NCBI GenBank assembly: GCA_958295605.1
Contig: OY282506.1
Coordinates: forward strand, 34,738,251-34,802,250
Source of the DNA: Ajuga chamaepitys
Lineage: Eukaryota > Streptophyta > Magnoliopsida > Lamiales > Lamiaceae
Reading direction: 5' to 3'
DNA: 64,000 nt
Under the pieces are notes generated by a model. It saw only the letters and a program-made list of their open reading frames with translations. It made no database searches and was not told the DNA's origin. The position numbers and the translations under genes are program-made. Below are positions 1-11,374 of this stretch, in pieces; the first letter of the stretch is position 1, and every line of letters starts with the position of its first letter.

Positions 1-570
1 TTGGAACAAGGACATCAGAAGCTTATAATAAGTAGGGATATGAAGTTTAATGAGAATGTCATGGGGTATATTTCTACTGATAACAAAGATGAGTTTGAAG
101 GGGCTGTGGAAGCTGAGAAATTTTCAGCTGAGGTGGAGCCATCACCTGGCACCATTCCACCAGAGATTGAACACTCAGACCAAAAATCAAGGGAGAGTTC
201 TTCTTCAGAAGAAGAAGCACCACCTGCGAATCCAAATCTCATGAATTATAGCATTGCCAGAGACAGACCAAGGAGGCAAATCCAGAGGCTTGATTTTTAT
301 GGACAAGCTGGAAGTGTATATTATGCATTCACTGTTGCTGAAGACATAGAACATCATGAACCTCAGAGTTTCAAAGAAGCAGTAAGTGTTAATGACTGTG
401 AGCATTGGATAAGTGCTATGATTGAAGAAATTGAATCTCTGGAAAGGAATAACACCTGGAACTTAGTTGACAAGCCAAAAGGATAGAAGCTGGTGAGTTC
501 TAAGTGGATTTACAAGAGGAAAATTGAAGCAGGAGACAGTGAAAGAGTAAGATACAAAGCTAGACTTGTA
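1..570 (+). pseudogene. Copia polyprotein fragment: integrase-RT linker and RT start
   Basis: Piece of a Ty1/Copia polyprotein entering from the left edge. The frame is open from base 1. It shows the linker motif SRDMKFNE (residues 11-18), an acidic Ser/Glu-rich spacer, and the opening of the Copia reverse transcriptase domain (WISAMIEEIESLE, then NNTWNLV). An in-frame TAG at 484-486 interrupts it; the same frame then continues with SSKWIYKRK and RYKARLV. Copia RT normally continues with a K-G-(Y/F)-x-Q motif, but at 570/571 the sequence switches to the opposite strand of the same kind of element. This is therefore an inverted, non-functional fragment. Family assignment is firm; the exact clade is not determined. 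Confidence 0.85.
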
Positions 571-1117
571 GTTCTGTGTCTTGTAATTCCTTTCTCTTCA
601 CACAGTTCATTAAACTCAGTAGATAGGTGCTCAAGGCCATTATCAGTCCTTAAGTGCTTGAGCTTCTTGCCTTTCAGGTTTTCCATCTAGTTTAACCAAC
701 TCTTGAACTTGGTAAATGCATCACTTTTGTTTCTTATCACAAACACCCACACCTTTCTACTAAAATCATCTATGATAGACATGAAGTATCTCCCACCACC
801 ATGAGTTTCTGTCCTTGATGGACCCTGGATTTCAGAATGCACATAATCAATTGATTCTTGAGTTGGGTGAATCCCTTTTCCATAAGGCAATTTTCGTGAC
901 TTACCTAATGCACACTTGTCACACAATTCAAGTGATTATGATCCCAGATCTCTAATAATAGCTCTCTTGGATAATTCTTTCAATCCTGTCTACCCAATGT
1001 GCCCAAGTCTTTTGTGCCAGAGCATAAGATCAGCCTTGCTCAACACATTATCCACACAACCAGAAACAGGCTGTCCAATCAAAATGAGCAACCTATTATG
1101 TTTTCTACCTTTGATTA
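571..1117 (-). pseudogene. Copia GAG-pre-integrase and integrase core (broken)
   Basis: Minus-strand continuation of the Copia element. Reading down from 1117 there is the pre-integrase zinc motif WHKRLGHIG (about 1026-1000), then CDKCALGKSRKLPYGKG and an integrase core (DYVHSEIQGPS, FMSIIDDFSRKVWVF, 926-687). After a stop at 687-689 it continues with LRTDNGLEHLSTEF and ends at RHRT at position 571. DxxD-type core residues are visible, but the C-terminal half (the 'PQQNGVAER' type region) is missing at this locus. Several stops and frame changes make it inactive. It belongs with the gag/protease piece at 1118-2168. Confidence 0.85.
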
Positions 1118-2168
1118 CTACTTTCTTACATTAGAAATTATTCTAGTTACACCATCAAACATGGTGATCTTCACAGATCCACTGCCTTGTACCCTGCATG
1201 ATTGGTTATTTCCAAGCAACATACTCCCTCCATCTTCCTTGTTGAGGTCTTGAAGCCAATGTTCATGAGGACACATGTGAAATGAGATTCCAGTATCAAG
1301 AACCCACTCATTATTTATTTTTGAATCATAAACATTCAACAATTCTGCAGAATAAGTGTCTTGTTCAACAGTTGCTGCTTCTGCACCTTTTCGTTCAGAT
1401 TTCTTCTTCTTTGAGGGACAATTCTTCTTCAAGTGTCCCACTTGTTTACATGAGAAACATCTCCTCTTCTCCACCCAGTTTCCATATTTCTTTGAATCAT
1501 CATTTCCAGCTTTTCCATCTTTAGAATTCTGCCATTTCTTCTTTTGATTGTTTTTCTTGAATTTGATGTTCAATCCTTCACCTGTTGTGTTGGGTTTCTT
1601 GTCACCTTGAAGCTGCAAACTCTTGGTATTCAAAGTATTTAGAATTGATTCAAAGCTTAGTTTATGTTGCCTGCCAAACATGAGAGTATCTCTGAAATTC
1701 TCCAAAGATCTTGGAAGTGCATTCAATAGCATCAAGGATTTGTCCTCCTCTTCTATTTTCACTTCCAAGTCTTCCAGTTCATCCAGCATCCAGCTAAATT
1801 CATATAACTGATAAGATAATACCTTGTCATCACTCATTTTGAAAGCCAACATCTTCTATTTGAGGAACAACTCGTTGGTAACAGATTTTGACTGGTACAG
1901 TTCCTTCAGTTTTTCCCAGGCTTGAATGGTTGTTTTACACCTAGATATCTCCCTCAACGGTTTGTCTCTAAGGCAAAGAATGATCATGCTCAATGCCTTT
2001 TGGTCTGTATCTCCAAACTTTGGCTTCTCAGCATCACTCCACTGATCCACAGGTTTTAAAGCACCTGTAAGTCCGTTTTGAATCAAGATTGCATTCATCT
2101 TGATCTTCCACAAACCAAAGTCATTCCTCCCTGAAAATCTTGTCAAGATCCATCTTCATTCCAGCCAT
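1118..2168 (-). pseudogene. Copia gag (UBN2 type), zinc knuckle and protease
   Basis: The start is taken as the ATG at 2168-2166 (MAGMKMDLDK). A one-base frameshift follows almost at once, after which the N-terminal gag reads FSGRNDFGLWKIKM. The capsid-like UBN2 region runs through KLKELYQSKS, is cut by an in-frame TAG at 1858-1856, and continues from 1852. Downstream are a CCHC zinc knuckle, CFSCKQVGHLKKNC (C-x2-C-x4-H-x4-C), a basic KKKK tail, and an aspartic protease with the active-site motif LDTGISFHM. The order gag-knuckle-protease-integrase is typical of Copia. The protein is not expressible as it stands because of the stop and the shift. Confidence 0.88.
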
Positions 2169-2218
2169 CTTCTTCTCCTTGCTGTTGTGGAAAAGAATTT
2201 CCCACAGACTACGCTAAT

Positions 2219-2810
2219 TGTTGTGAAAGAATCAACCAAAATAATCACAAGGAATCACACAACTATTCCGACGAATTGATCAGAAAACGGCCGAACATGA
2301 ACAATGCAAAAATTAAAATGAAAATGGATCACAAACGTATTTACGTGGTTCGAACTATGAAGTTCTACATCCACGGAGGCTCCTCACACCTCAATTAACT
2401 AAACTCAACTGAAGATTACAAGAATTATATAGAAATTAACAAACCCCTAATTCTGAACTCCAAATTAGGTTAAAAACCCTAATTTCAAAATTCTCTCTCT
2501 ATAGTATTACTTACAGAGGGAAAAGAGTGAATTTAATTCACCACAAGTTGTTCCTGAAGTTAGATATAGGAATTTGACTCAATTAACCACCAACAATCCG
2601 TTGTAACCTCTTGAACTTGAGCTGCAGGTTTCTAACAGAAAAACGGTTAAGAAAACCGTTGTTAAAGACGCGTGAAAACTGTTGCGTAACCAACTCAAAC
2701 AACTTGTCCACTCAAACCCAGTTCAGCTTGCACCATTCAACTGTTCACACTGAAACCCGGTTCTCCAGTCCGGTTCACACAGTTCTCTTCTCGATTCTTG
2801 ATTCCCAACA
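2219..2810 (-). repeat. Copia 5' LTR (minus orientation)
   Basis: On the minus strand this begins TGTTGGGAATC at 2810 and ends CTTTCACAACA at 2219, about 50 bp upstream of the gag start. It holds the Copia-style internal segment ending in CCACGTAAATACG. Its inner end is inferred from the CA dinucleotide; a clean initiator-tRNA-Met primer site is not recognisable after it, so that boundary is approximate. No second LTR is in the window, so a target duplication cannot be tested. The outer end lies inside the kinase relic. Confidence 0.6.
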
Positions 2811-2815
2811 TACCC

Positions 2816-3357
2816 TATTACTTAACTTCACACACTCGATGATATTGACTTCAATCTCACAATATTTTTCCCCAGAAACAAGCTATAGTAAAAAAAATCC
2901 GAAAGTGAATACATCCGTCTTTGCATTTATGGCTCCGTGCATAAAGTACTCTGGTGCTCAATGGATTCAAAATATTCAAAAAGTATAACACTTAAGTAAC
3001 AAATAAAATAAAAATTCAATAGAAAGACTATTGTTATAGCAAAAAAATTGTGTACCCAAATGTTCCTTCAGTTGGACCAATTGAATGGTGACTCCATTGA
3101 GATGGTAGCCATTAATTCAATTTTTTCTGTGAGAAATTGTCACTTGGGGGTTCAAAATCTGCAGCCAACAAAACATTTGAAGAGTTAATGTCTCTGTGTA
3201 TAATTCTTCTGGGATAATTGTTGTGCAAATAATGTATCCCTTTTGCAGTTCCAACTGTAATTTTATACCTTTTTTCTTCATTTTGGAACATAGAAACATG
3301 AAAAAATGAAAATAAGTTCAAATAAAAACATATTTCAAGATTGTTATTCAATTCCAT
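2816..3357 (-). pseudogene. Receptor-like cytoplasmic kinase (RLCK class VI-like) fragment
   Basis: Minus-strand protein kinase remnant with introns. Residues RYKITVGTAKGIHYLH and the catalytic loop RRIIHRDINSSNVLL (HRD..N) lie at about 3280-3165. A damaged DFG segment follows, then LPSQWSHHSIGPTEGTFGY near 3110-3050. After an intron-like gap the frame resumes at about 2952 with PEYFMHGAINAKTDVFTFGF (subdomains VIII-IX), and then a TAG. The spacing and wording match plant RLCK-VI kinases. The P-loop lobe is not found upstream. The DFG region is frameshifted and the 3' side is cut by the Copia LTR at 2810. It could be a decayed gene or a captured gene fragment. Confidence 0.8.
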
Positions 3358-3904
3358 TTTTGGAATTAAGTCTTTTTTTCTTTTAATTGTCTAAGAATGG
3401 CGACCTAAGATAGACAGTCCACCACCATAAGCCCTGGCAGAGCCATGATAATCAGCCACTAGAAGCAGAAAATGGAAGATGTCCTAATTAAGCAATAGTG
3501 TTTCTCTAAGGAAGATATTGTTGTAGCAGTTTGTTTCAAGCCCAGACAAATAGATACATCAAAATTATATGAATATAATACATGAATCAACTTCAGAGTG
3601 TAGAATTTATTCATATCTAGCTTTTTTTGACAAAATGATTCATATCTAGTTAAGAAAAAAAACTTCAATAAACTGATCACATGTTTTCGACATTGCACCT
3701 ATAACCTTTCGAAAAAATAGAAAATTGTACTGAAGTATTATGGATTACCTCATCTGGACAAGTCCATTCATTAGAAGAGGAAGAAATTCCTAAAATTTTC
3801 ATTCCAATGAACTACTTTCCTACAAAAGAAACAATAAAATTTATTAGAAACTCTCATAGGATACTACTAGAATCTGAGAGAAACCGACTTACAAAAGTTA
3901 TGCA

Positions 3905-4016
3905 GATGCAATTGTACATTTTGGTGGAGTCAAAGAACTTGATTCCAGAATCTAAGGCTTTTTTGAGGAGCTGAAATGACTAGACAATGAGTTTTGCTCG
4001 TCGAATGTCATGGTGC
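3905..4016 (-). pseudogene. Aldo/keto reductase exon fragment
   Basis: One exon-sized piece on the minus strand, preceded at 4017-4023 by an acceptor-like GATTCAG. It reads GTMTFDEQNSLS, then after a one-base shift FQLLKKALDSGIKFFDST, then KMY. This matches the N-terminal part of plant Tas/At1g04420-type aldo/keto reductases (G-T-M-T-F-G-E-Q-N ... D-x-G-I-x-F-F-D-S-A-E-M-Y), in which the Asp and Tyr belong to the catalytic set. No other exon of this protein is visible nearby. The frameshift and isolation mark it as a pseudogene fragment. It lies 0.5 kb from an unrelated kinase fragment on the same strand. Confidence 0.65.
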
Positions 4017-4060
4017 CTGAATCGCAACAATAACAACTAACATGAGGCCTTCCTCTATCC

Positions 4061-5999
4061 ACACACGTAAATTATCTAATGACTTAATGTTTTTTCATGA
4101 AATAATACAATGTATCTTTATATGCAACCAAAACACCATATATATAGACGAAATGATGCCAAGTAGTGTTTCTTCATTTATTCATAGGCTAGTAAAGTTC
4201 ATAGATATTTAGGTGGAAAGGCATTCCTATGTACCTTCTTTCACTAGTCTTGCTTTTGTGTTGTTGCCACAAGGGCAATGCTTCTTTTCTAAATCTTCCC
4301 CAATAGGCATCTCGAAATCTGGATTTATAGCTATCATTTTTCTTAATATGAAATTGAGTTTAAAATGACTTCTAAGCCAAGACTTTACCAGGTTGTCTTA
4401 ACTGAAATTTTCTGTAGTTCAAGGTTGAGTTGTGTTGCGAACTCTAAGAAGATGAGCAATTGCTGCACGAATTCTGGGATTCAACCAATCCTTTTGTGAT
4501 TATAGCAGTAACTAAGCTTGCTAATGTCTACAATTTGTGTCTCCCAATATTAACAACGTGACGTTGACATATCTAGATAGAGGTCCTTCACTATAAAACC
4601 CATAACACTATATATATTTACTAACGTGTTTGAATTTCGTAACATGCAAAGTGGAAGGAACCTGAAAGGCTTCCAACTATTTCCCTGGGAAAATAGAATA
4701 CCTGAAATGCCGGAGCAAAAGCTTCCTTCTTCATCCCCTGCTTCTCTGCCCCGCCGGTTTGTGATTTACTCATTTGTCTACAACAAAATCACAGAAAATC
4801 ACAAAGAAGAAATTGTGAATGTTGTAGATAAACATTTAATATATTTATTTTGTAGTAAATCCACCTCATGCTCGACAATTGAAGGGTTCAAAATCGTGCC
4901 CTTCCTTCTGCCTTTATGTCAGTGGTATGCACTTGAGGTGTATGCCGATTTCTGCAACCATGAGACTGAGTGAGGATTATTCTAGTGATACAGGATTGCA
5001 AGATTATGATTTTTGCTACTGAGTTGTAGGAATGGTTGATACAACATTTGGGAGGGAGGACATACTAGAGCGACACTGCATCACCTACAAAAATTTCCTA
5101 GAACCTTAGTCCAAGCATTTCATTGAATTTGGCCAAGATATTTTGCCTTCCCTGCAGCACCATACAATATGTTCAAATCAGGCAGTCGGTCATAACATGT
5201 AATCTAGCTACTAGATGTACACACCAGCTGAAGAGAATGATTACCCAATTAAGGTGTCAATCTTGATAAGAGATTAATGGAAAATGAAAGATCAACTGCA
5301 TGAAAGGAATTAATCTCCAAAAAGTTCATTTGATTTACTGATTTATATGCATATTTTTACACTTGTATCCACTTAGGAAATATATCAAACACTTGGTCTT
5401 CATAGAAAATAAAGATTAGCCATTCGAGATTAATAGGGGAAATACGATTACCATAAAACAAAGTCATATTGTTCGAAGTTGGTACTTCTTATCTCATAAA
5501 TTTAGGGTATTATGGAGAGGCTTCAACTTCTCCTTCAATTGGAACTTCGCCCCTCAATACGTCCACCAACAACTTTGTTGCCTTGTTTAAGCAGCGCAAC
5601 CTGGATGCACCACCTCGCTTCTATCCACTTTCACCATCTCCACCTCTAGTACCTTCCATAAAAAATTGTGTCTATGGCTAGCACCGTCGCCACCACCACC
5701 CCCTCGGCTGGAGATCATGTAATGATTGACTGGTTTTCGACTGAAACTCTGACTTCGGGACCACACATTCACCGTACCACATGAGTCTCCGAAGATCTCC
5801 GTCTTTGTTTGCGAAGTTGTTGCTGGAAATTTAAGAAATATGATTTGTCAAATCAATATTTTTTAGTTGAATTTAGCTTCTGAATTCTTTAATCGGATCA
5901 TCAAAACTCTCCCTATCACTATCCTTTTCCCTAATTTTCTAGTATCATTCATAAAAAACTGATCGAGGTCAAGGTGAGGGAGTAGAAATGGTGGTGGAG
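4061..5999. other. Unassigned stretch
   Basis: No coding region I can support. Short open frames (for example 4626-4973 and 5469-5681) have no recognisable motifs and no codon structure. On the minus strand a stretch near 4330-4237 reads like exon sequence (GRFRKEALPLWQQHKS), but I do not recognise the protein. Confidence 0.5.
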
Positions 6000-6017
6000 T
6001 GTAAATTATTGAGACAT

Positions 6018-6440
6018 TAAGGTTGCGTTTATTTATGGCTGTAGGTTGCTGGAGTACTGTAAGCTGTGGGGAGTAAAATGAAATTAGTAGGTTAGGGTAA
6101 ATAAATGAGAGTTTGTTTATGTAGGTTAGAGATTGAGTTGGAGGGTGATTATAATATAAAAGGTGATAAATTTGATTTGATGTGTGTAAGAGTTAGTTAA
6201 GAAATTATTGATTATTGATTAAAGTGTGTATTAAAAATTGTGTTTGATTGATTATTGATTAAAGTGTATTGAGAATTGTTTTTGATTGATGATGTTTGTA
6301 ATAGTTAGTTAGATAATGGATTAGTGATGTTTTGTTGTTTGATTGGTGATGTGGGGGGGCCAACCCTAGATGGGAGCAATATATTGCTCTCAACGGGAAA
6401 AATATGTGGTCCAGGTTGCACCCAACGACCTAATATTAGA
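6018..6440. repeat. Possible degenerate MITE with internal short tandem copies
   Basis: The region opens with a motif common at plant MITE ends (AAGGTTGCGTTTATTTA). It contains two to three degenerate direct copies of GATTATTGATTAAAGTGT between 6205 and 6300, and a perfect 16-bp palindrome at 6374-6389 (GAGCAATATATTGCTC). I cannot define terminal inverted repeats or a target duplication, so the element call is weak. Confidence 0.25.
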
Positions 6441-6858
6441 ACAAAAACCGCTTTTACACAAGACCATATTTCCTTTTATTAAAGAATGTAAATGTTAGTA
6501 GTAATACAACTATTCTTAACATAACATGAAAAGTTTTACAACTATTATCCCCAAAAATAAAAATAAGAACATAGAAAAAAAGTAATTTATCTAATTTATT
6601 TAATATATTAAAGGTAGGTATACTATAGTGACAAGTTAATATATACTAAAAGCAATACAAGATAGATTGTTTGAGAAAATAGTAAGTGCTAACTAATTAT
6701 AAATTCTTAATTCCAAAATATAAATATGAAACCTGAAGATAAATATATCTATGGGTTACTGTGAGAAATAGAAGATGAATATAAGTAATTTTGTTGAAAT
6801 TTACTAGTAGTATGCATTATTGGAACACTTCAAAGTGTTATATTAGATATATATCATA

Positions 6859-6961
6859 ATATGACTCATTTTATAGGACATTTTCCATACAAGTGTCCCA
6901 TTACATATAAAATAGGACAGTTCCTAATAAAGGTGTCCTGACAGCCTTTTCTCTTGTAGTG
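6859..6961. mobile_element. CACTA (En/Spm) transposon terminus
   Basis: The segment ends CTCTTGTAGTG at 6961, the inverse of CACTACAAGAG, the signature end of plant CACTA transposons. Short subterminal repeats built on GTGTCC / GGACA occur in both orientations just inside it (about 6880-6945), as expected for transposase-binding sites. The other end is not found in the window, so only a terminus is annotated and the extent to the left is unknown. Confidence 0.5.
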
Positions 6962-8040
6962 GAATTAAAGAAGCTTAGCATATCATTGACCTCGGCCAAT
7001 TTTTGCACATAAAAGATAATGGAGCTGTGAGTGGTAGCTATTTGTGGTTTACTTCTTTCCTCATACTCATTGGTAGCACTTCAACTGCTACATTTTCAGT
7101 CATATTCTCCATTTCAAATAAGTTTTTAAATCATAGAATCTGTAAACTCACTATTCTATTATGGTCTTCAGGTGCAACTGTTACTTTCCTTTGCCTTCCT
7201 AGCTCTCTCCTCTTAATATTAAAAAATTAGATTCTGATTTACTTCGACTCAATTACAAATATTAGAATCAACTCAAATATTTAAATAACGCACACCCATA
7301 AAATATATTAGATAAAAAAATATAACTTGAAAAATCTAATTACGAAAGTTGTTTTTCTTCCTTACATAAATAATCCCCTTGTTTTCATTTTTTATTAAAA
7401 TAAGAAATTGATTAATATTATATAATGATGTTTCTAGCTAGTACATATTATATTTAATTGTAGAATAAGATTCAAATTAAATAATCAACTAAAATAAATT
7501 AATTAATTGTTAAATTAAAAAAAATGTTTAGTAATCGTATTGTAAGAAATTGTTCAAACATTTTGTTTATACTTTGAACCAAATATAAATATTTCAACCA
7601 AAATAAATAATCAAATCTAATATAAATATAATTAACAAATAAAAAATTGCATCTTGTAATATTATATCTCATTTTCATGTATGAAATATAGGTTTATAAT
7701 TAAATAAAATAAAAAGAAGATTAATTTGACATATAATACGTTAAAAGGGGATTAGAAATGAGAAAAAAATTAAAAAAATGCAAGAAAGGAAAACCAATGT
7801 CTTATTTAATATAATAACAAAATCGTCCCAAAATAGTAACTTGGCAATTTTCCGTCCAAAACTTCTTGCTAATATTGGCAAACACGTCTTTTTCTAAATT
7901 GTAGTCCTAAAATAATTTAAATACGTTTTTGAACAAGTGTTGCCCATGATATTTGCCAAAATTAATTAAGCTCAGAAACATGCTTAAAAATATGATGGGT
8001 GGAAAGAATTTGAAGAAATGAGCGAAAATTGGAGAAAAAG
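6962..8040. other. AT-rich unassigned stretch
   Basis: Very AT-rich with long A/T runs. The open frame at 7003-7230 is hydrophobic by composition only and shows no family signature. I see no gene or defined repeat here. Confidence 0.5.
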
Positions 8041-8283
8041 GGGTGTGCACGGTTAGCCCGTGTAATGAAGAGGACTCTTGCATGACCCGTGCACGACCAA
8101 GCTCAAATTCCAGTGAAAAAGATCATGCACGACTTGGTTGTGGGCGAATGAAGAAAGTCGCACGACCCATACAAGATTGGCCCGAGAACCAGTGGAAAAA
8201 TGCGTGCACGGTCAAACTGAAGAGATGCGCATGAACATGAATATTTTGAACAAGAAACATTGAGAAAAGCTGTGCGCAGCCTG
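8041..8283 (+). repeat. Possible LTR U3 relic with GTGCACGACC-type repeats
   Basis: GC-rich island in AT-rich DNA with repeated GTGCACGRCC / CGTGCACG words. They are spaced like the GC-rich repeats in the U3 of the Athila-like LTRs elsewhere in this window. It stops exactly where the minus-strand LTR begins (8284), so it may be an older LTR interrupted by that insertion. No ends are recognisable. Confidence 0.3.
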
Positions 8284-9634
8284 TGACAGGCCAATTTGCT
8301 AACCCTAAAATACCGCAAGTGCACGAGTGTAGATGTGTATAAGATAAGTCAAGGTCGATTCACAGGGAATAGTTAACGCAGTTCGATACCCCAATTTTAT
8401 AGGATTACCCTAACTAGACACTCGAATTGTGTAAGATTAGTTTTAAATAACTAAATTACTTTAACTAATTAACTATCTTTGACAAACGAGGAAATTCCAA
8501 TTAACGAGAGTGTATCCTAGGGCGTCGATTTCGTGAATTACTTCAACATTGATTAAGTTTAACTTATAGACTTTTAAACCAATTTTTAGTATCTATTAGA
8601 CGATACTTAATTAACTTAGTCCTTCTCTCGAAGCGACTAAGTCGTGGATTGAATAGGACAACTACCCTATCGAGTCAATTAATCCTAAAATCTCCCAAAA
8701 GACCCTTAACCCTTGCCTACGCAGTCATAGACAACTACGCTATATGTTGTACATCTATTAACGATTCTCTCCTCTCGAAAAGGAATTTCTAAACGTGTAA
8801 ACTAAGCCTAAGTGATCAAATTATGCTCAGTTATAGAATACAACAAACACACAGATAGATACTTAAAATCGGAGTCTATTAGTCAAAACCTTAAATCAAA
8901 ACATTGTCGTAAACACTACTTTATAACCCTAGGACACGAGCAGTTTAGCTAATCATGCCTAGTATTAAATCTCTATAATAATTCAGGGAATACATCATAA
9001 AGAAATAAAGACTAGAAAAGAAATAGTTAAACCCGGCTATGTTGGCTCGTAAATCTTCGTCTTCTCGTTCTTCAAGTCGCTCTCTAACTCTTTTTCAATG
9101 AATATATGATGTGATGTAGCTCATGATAAAAAAACGAGCATTTCTTGTCCTTTTATAGACTTTGGAACAGTCCTCAGGAGTTTAGGATCCGAAACCTACT
9201 TGAAACAGTAAAATCTAAAAAATTGAACTTATGGATACGACCACGTCAAAACTGACGTGACCGCGTCAGTTGGATATGTTCTTTCCTTTGTAACCTTTGA
9301 CGCGACCGAGTTGGTCGCGCCACTGAGTTCTGTTCTCGCCTGTTTCAGCCCTTCGACGCGATCGAGTCATGTCCTTGATGCGACAGCGTCGATTGCTTCT
9401 TTCGTTGGGCCTTATTTTCGGCCAATTTCATCCTTTCTTCAATCCGTTTCTTCGTGTTATCTCATAAAATATTCATTTTGACCTGAAAACTATGAAAACA
9501 CTACAAAATGAACGAATACACGTCAAATGTTCCAATTTACATAAATTCATACGATTCTTGACCAACTACGCATGTAAATGCTATACAATACTATCCTATC
9601 TCGACCTAAATACACGCATAATTAACGTATATCA
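8284..9634 (-). repeat. Athila-like 3' LTR (minus)
   Basis: On the minus strand it starts TGATATACGTTAATTATGCG at 9634 and ends GGCCTGTCA at 8284. It carries the blocks shared by all Athila-like LTRs in this window: a TATAAAAG box (minus, 9157-9150), GC-rich U3 repeats (GACGCGACCGAG type, 9240-9400), the GCTCGTGTCCTAGGGTT block, the TTGACTCG block, and the terminal CTGTGAATCGACCTTGAC ... GTGCACTTGCGGTATTTTAGGG. The polypurine-like GTTTAAGTTTGGGGGG lies directly upstream of it (minus), so this is the 3' LTR of a truncated element. Flanking 5-mers (GCCTG and AAACC) do not match. Confidence 0.8.
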
Positions 9635-10110
9635 AAACCCCCCAAACTTAAACTATTGTTCGGAACACAAAAGACAAGCAATGCAAGTGATTTATGCAAT
9701 GATTTAGGGCGATTGGATGATGATTCAGTTTCAGACTGATTTTTCTTTTTACAAAATTTAGGCAACACAATGTACTTGAGCATATGTGACAACATGAAAA
9801 TCAACTAATCTCGAGACGTTGAACTTTCGAGTATTCTATCCTCACCGGTTATGTATATCACTCATCTATCAAGTGTTTAGGCTAATTTCATTTCCACTCA
9901 TATTAAATTACATGCAAAGCCTACCATATGCTTACCAATCGTCTAAACTAGACTTCGTACTCAATGTGTGTGAAAAAGGATAAAAAGGTCTTTCTTTTGG
10001 TTGTAATGTTGGCTTAAGGTAAGGTGGGATATATTTGGCTAAAAGTGACTACTTTTGGACTAATCCAGTTATACCTAACCCGACTACCCACTCATTTCTA
10101 TTCAATCAAT
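9635..10110 (-). mobile_element. 3' noncoding remainder of Athila-like element
   Basis: Minus-strand sequence matching the 3' noncoding ends of the elements at 54.8-55.3 kb and 62.1-62.6 kb. It has the same order of blocks: GGATTAGTCC, TCCCACCTTACC, CATTACAACCAAA, then the GTTTAAGTTTGGGG polypurine tract against the LTR. Nothing upstream of about 10,110 matches the element, so the 5' LTR, gag and pol are lost. Confidence 0.7.
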
Positions 10111-10708
10111 ATATTGATAAATCTTTTTCCCATAAAATCAGCTTTCTAATTACTTACAATTTAGATTCAACAAATATGTTGTACATTATAATATAAGGAA
10201 ATTCCAATCCTATCTTTCCATAAAATTAACTCCTTATTTAATTGCAATATAAATTTAAAATCAACAAATGATTTAAACAACAATATATAAGGAAATGCTG
10301 GCACAATTTCTCAAATTCATGCTAAATCATTTGTCACAAGAATCTGTCACATATATTAGGCTAAAGCTTTAGTTACAATTAGCATCAAATCTGCCTCGTG
10401 CCAGCCACATATTCCAAATCCAGCCCAACTCTTTCGTCCAATCTCTTACGAAAATCTATCCAAAATATATGAAATATACATGTCACACCAAAAACACTAA
10501 CCTACTCACAATGACTCATTGCAAAAAACTATCCAAAATACGATTTCCTATATTTATTTCAGTAATCTTTGGCTATATCAACGTCCAATAAATGCGTCCA
10601 CAATAATTACTAAAAAATGACACAAATTTCCCAACATTAGTGCCCATTAAATTTTCTTTAAAAATCTCATAGATTTCCCAGGACCAGTTGCCATCCGACT
10701 TTCTTTAG
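10111..10708. other. Noncoding stretch with a degenerate ~95-bp direct duplication
   Basis: Two diverged copies of a segment ending in ATAAGGAAAT lie at about 10,116-10,205 and 10,206-10,300. The remainder (10,300-10,708) shows no gene. It ends in a pyrimidine-rich TTTCTTTAG that serves as the acceptor-like site before the cullin exon. Confidence 0.4.
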
Positions 10709-11291
10709 GTTATTGTTTTGCTGCTCTTTAATAAAGCAGATAAGCTGAGTTATTCCAATATCAAGAGTCAGTTGAATTTGAAGGATGGTGATGCTATTAA
10801 ATTGCTTTTTTCACTTTCATGTATGTATAAGATACTGTACAAGGAGCCTAATACTAAATTCATCTCTCAGAATGAATTTTTTGGGTTCAACTCCAAGGTC
10901 ACTGACAAAATGAGAAAGATAAAGTTCAGCGATTTGTTGTCTCATGTATCATTCATCTAATCTCTTTTTACATGGGTTGTTCTCTTAATTTGTTTTTAAT
11001 CTTTTAATTATTTTAACTTTTTTTTCGTGCTTCAGATATCCTCAACACCTGTGAATGAACGTAAAGAACTTATTACAGTGGTGGAGAAGGATATACGTCT
11101 CAATATTACTGCTGCAATTGTACGGATAATGAACGGAAGTAAGTTGTTCGGCTATCAACAACTAATTGTGGAGTCCGTGACGGTATACAGTAATTAAGTT
11201 GTATGTCCAAGGTTTGTTATTTGTCTCTGATATTAACTATTGATTGAATTTTGAAATGTTGCAGCTTGATTTAATAGAAAGCAAGAATTGA
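10709..11291 (+). pseudogene. Cullin (CUL1-like) C-terminal fragment with introns
   Basis: Cullins are scaffolds of cullin-RING ubiquitin ligases. Exon A (10,709-10,945) follows an acceptor TTTCTTTAG and reads LLLFNKADKLSYSNIKSQL, ILYKEPNTK and FGFNSKVTDKMRKIK, which are cullin homology and winged-helix region motifs. Exon B (11,036-11,182, after TTCAG) reads VVEKDIRLNITAAIVRIM then GYQQLIVESV. Exon C (11,265-11,291) gives only LDLIESKN and a stop. The conserved NEDD8-acceptor lysine of VRIMK is Asn here (VRIMN). The final winged-helix end (YL.R...YLA) and all upstream cullin repeats are missing. Retained introns show it is not a processed copy. It is a truncated, probably dead gene fragment. 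Confidence 0.85.
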
Positions 11292-11331
11292 GAAATCTAA
11301 AGAATAATTTTACGTTGAAATACGTAGCTTG

Positions 11332-11334
<3 letters not shown>

Positions 11335-11371
<37 letters not shown>
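11335..11371. repeat. (AT)n microsatellite
   Basis: Uninterrupted AT dinucleotide run of about 36 bp just downstream of the cullin relic. Confidence 0.97.

Positions 11372-11374
<3 letters not shown>

Noticed and set aside
4626..4973. 115-codon open frame
   Set aside because: No family motifs, no splice or promoter context, runs through AT-rich DNA.
6374..6389. Perfect 16-bp palindrome GAGCAATATATTGCTC as a regulatory site
   Set aside because: Single occurrence in AT-rich DNA; noted only as structure within a possible MITE.
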